5,931 nucleotides of DNA from Verrucomicrobiota bacterium (GTDB taxonomy: Bacteria; Verrucomicrobiota; Verrucomicrobiia; Limisphaerales; J093): positions 1-5,931 of the forward strand of contig JARYMD010000284.1 in NCBI GenBank assembly GCA_029907285.1, given 5' to 3'. Positions 4,897 to 5,931 of the stretch are shown here, in pieces. The position numbers and the translations under genes are program-made. The notes below the pieces were generated by a model. It had not been told where the DNA came from. It saw only the letters and a program-made list of their open reading frames with translations, and made no database searches. How positions within the stretch are numbered: the stretch's first letter is position 1; every line of letters begins with the position of its first letter.

Positions 4897-5529
4897 TTGT
4901 CATCATTAGGCAGAGCGTCATGCGACAACGATATGCTGTCCGCAGGCTTCGACGCGCACGCCTGCGTGGAGCGTGCACGCCATGGGGATGAAACAGCGGC
5001 TCGGCTGCTTGTCGAGCGTCTGACTCCGTTGGTGCTCAAGATCGTGCGCGCTCATCTGCCGCAGCGGACAAGCGAGGAAGACCTGTTGCAGACCATCTTG
5101 ATGAAAGTGTTCGCAAAACTGGACCAGTTTTCAGGTGCTGTGCCGCTGGAACATTGGGTGTCGCGAGTGGCGGTTAACACCTGTATTAATGCGCTGCACC
5201 ACGAACGAATTCGGCCTGAGCTGCGGTGGGCGGACCTGACAGAAGAGCAGGAACAGGTGGTGCGGCAGTTGGCCGGGTCGGAAGAAGAACTCCCGGCTTC
5301 GCATCAAATCGCCGCGAGAGAATTGGTTGAAAAGCTGCTTGAACGCCTTGAACCGACGGACCGGATGCTGATCACGCTGTTGCACTTGGAGGGGCGCAGT
5401 CTTGATGAACTGCGCCAGATCACAGGGTGGAACACCACCAGAATCAAGGTGCGGGCTTTCCGGGCCAGGCAACGAATGAAAAAGCATCTGGCCACGCTTT
5501 TGAAGGAGGCAGAACATGAGCAGACTTGA
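4897..5529 (+). CDS. RNA polymerase sigma factor, sigma-70 family (ECF type)
   Basis: This 210-residue protein has the two-domain layout of ECF sigma factors, which direct RNA polymerase to envelope- or stress-related promoters. Sigma region 2 spans about 33-105, including LVERLTPLVLKIVRAHL, the SEEDLLQTILMKVFAKLDQF stretch (region 2.1-2.2) and HWVSRVAVNTCINALHHER (2.3-2.4). A Glu-rich linker (112-135) leads to sigma region 4 (about 140-197), with LEPTDRMLITLLHLEGRSLDEL, the turn ITGWNTTRIKVRAFRARQRMKKHL and the recognition helix near TTRIKVRAFRAR. The start is TTG 4897, chosen for its GGAGG. The next gene begins inside its last codons (14-nt overlap), so the two are translationally coupled. 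The ECF subgroup and target promoters cannot be told from sequence alone. Confidence 0.9.
   Translation: MSSLGRASCDNDMLSAGFDAHACVERARHGDETAARLLVERLTPLVLKIVRAHLPQRTSEEDLLQTILMKVFAKLDQFSGAVPLEHWVSRVAVNTCINALHHERIRPELRWADLTEEQEQVVRQLAGSEEELPASHQIAARELVEKLLERLEPTDRMLITLLHLEGRSLDELRQITGWNTTRIKVRAFRARQRMKKHLATLLKEAEHEQT
5503..5509 (+). promoter_or_regulatory. Shine-Dalgarno AAGGAGG of the candidate anti-sigma gene
   Basis: AAGGAGG lies 6 bases before the ATG at 5516 and inside the end of the sigma gene. It is the strongest ribosome-binding site in this operon and fixes the start of the overlapping gene. Confidence 0.8.
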
Positions 5530-5809
5530 TCGGCAACTGGGTCGGCTGTTGCGTGCGGCTGGGGGTGCACAGCGGCGGCGCGAGATTTCGCTGCCGCTGG
5601 GGTTCGAAGCGCGTGTGCTGGCCGGGTGGCGCGCATCCAAAGACGAGTTGGACATTGCACTGCTGTTTCGGATGCTGCGCGGTGGTTTGGCATTGACATC
5701 GATGCTCATGGTATTGGCCGTGGCGGCTACGTATTTCGAGGTGAACCGCGTTTCAAGAGACCTCTGGTCAATGCCAAATGCTGTCGTGCGGTCTGCGTCC
5801 GTCCAATGA
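5516..5809 (+). CDS. Small single-pass membrane protein, candidate anti-sigma factor
   Basis: I do not recognise a named family. The 97-residue protein has a basic N-terminal part (MSRLDRQLGRLLRAAGG...QRRR, 1-22), a short LPLGFEARVLAGWR segment (26-39), and one hydrophobic span at about 57-74 (GLALTSMLMVLAVAATYF). About 23 residues follow it. With Arg/Lys mostly before the span, the N-terminus is predicted to be cytoplasmic. It has no zinc-binding HxxxCxxC anti-sigma motif; it contains no cysteine. Its start overlaps the end of an ECF sigma gene by 14 bases, and its stop overlaps the next start (ATGA). By position, size and topology it is a likely membrane-tethered anti-sigma factor, loosely like the short CnrY/NccY type. 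That role is inferred from context. Confidence 0.7.
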   Translation: MSRLDRQLGRLLRAAGGAQRRREISLPLGFEARVLAGWRASKDELDIALLFRMLRGGLALTSMLMVLAVAATYFEVNRVSRDLWSMPNAVVRSASVQ

Positions 5810-5931
5810 ACACTCTTTACCGCTACAAGACCATTATTTACCTGTGCGCAGTGTTCCTCACAGGCGTGATAGCCGGGGGCGCTGTTGGGTATGGGCTTGC
5901 GCACAAGACATTCTTGCGTCCGCCCACAAAA
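5806..5931 (+). CDS. Membrane-anchored protein, 5' part only (possible envelope sensor)
   Basis: Only the first 42 codons lie in the window and the frame is open at the right edge. It begins with ATG 5806, overlapping the previous stop in ATGA, with no Shine-Dalgarno of its own, so it is probably translated by coupling. Residues 1-8 (MNTLYRYK) are polar and basic. Residues about 9-32 form a Gly/Ala-rich hydrophobic segment (TIIYLCAVFLTG, then VIAGGAVGYGLA), and HKTFLRPPTK follows. This is a signal anchor or uncleaved signal peptide leading outside the cytoplasm. Third place after sigma and a one-TM protein suggests a periplasmic stress or metal sensor of the Spy/CpxP/CnrX kind, but no diagnostic domain is in the window. 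Confidence 0.65.
   Translation, partial: MNTLYRYKTIIYLCAVFLTGVIAGGAVGYGLAHKTFLRPPTK

Noticed and set aside
4188..5039. 283-codon minus-strand frame opposite the XRE and sigma genes
   Set aside because: It is very rich in Arg/Pro/His, typical of the antisense of a GC-rich gene, and covers two well-supported plus-strand genes.
5131..5904. 257-codon minus-strand frame opposite the sigma operon
   Set aside because: It is antisense to three overlapping plus-strand genes with good starts and shows no domain of its own.

Overview
The window is ordinary bacterial chromosome of moderately high G+C, densely coded, with no phage, IS, CRISPR or RNA-gene signature that I can see. Gene content and style suggest a member of the PVC group, most likely Verrucomicrobiota: a DksA-family protein with long charged tails sits next to cysteine-poor L33 and S18 genes, and an ECF sigma operon encodes small one-TM proteins. 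This placement is a tentative inference, because no rRNA or marker phylogeny is available here.

Layout. Minus strand, right to left: a DksA/TraR-family gene (1444-773), rpmG for ribosomal protein L33 (768-601, a short gene that is easy to miss) and rpsR for S18 (577-326) form a tight operon. It ends at a perfect 10-bp-stem hairpin at 294-319. Bases 1-293 hold no convincing gene. Bases 1445-1782 hold the putative promoter of this operon and some small repeats, but no convincing gene. Next, also on the minus strand, tdh (L-threonine 3-dehydrogenase) and kbl (2-amino-3-ketobutyrate CoA ligase) form a two-gene threonine-to-glycine catabolic operon.

Divergently from tdh, on the plus strand, lies an XRE-HTH/cupin regulator (4248-4880). 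The short space between them carries a perfect palindrome, ATCGTTC-AAC-GAACGAT, on top of the predicted tdh transcription start. It is a good candidate operator for that regulator. Sixteen bases after the regulator begins an ECF sigma-70 gene (TTG start, strong GGAGG). A one-TM protein follows with a 14-nt overlap (candidate anti-sigma factor), and then a membrane-anchored protein with an ATGA overlap, cut off by the window end. These three look like one translationally coupled sigma / membrane regulator / envelope-sensor unit.

The points most worth a second look are: (i) three consecutive genes (DksA-like, L33, S18) that all lack complete zinc ligand sets, reminiscent of zinc-sparing paralogue sets; (ii) the self-contained threonine catabolism regulator-operator-operon arrangement; (iii) the incomplete ECF sigma module at the right edge; (iv) two copies of the dyad TTGGCA-N-TGCCAA in the two non-coding stretches. 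No clearly new biological system can be demonstrated from this window alone.
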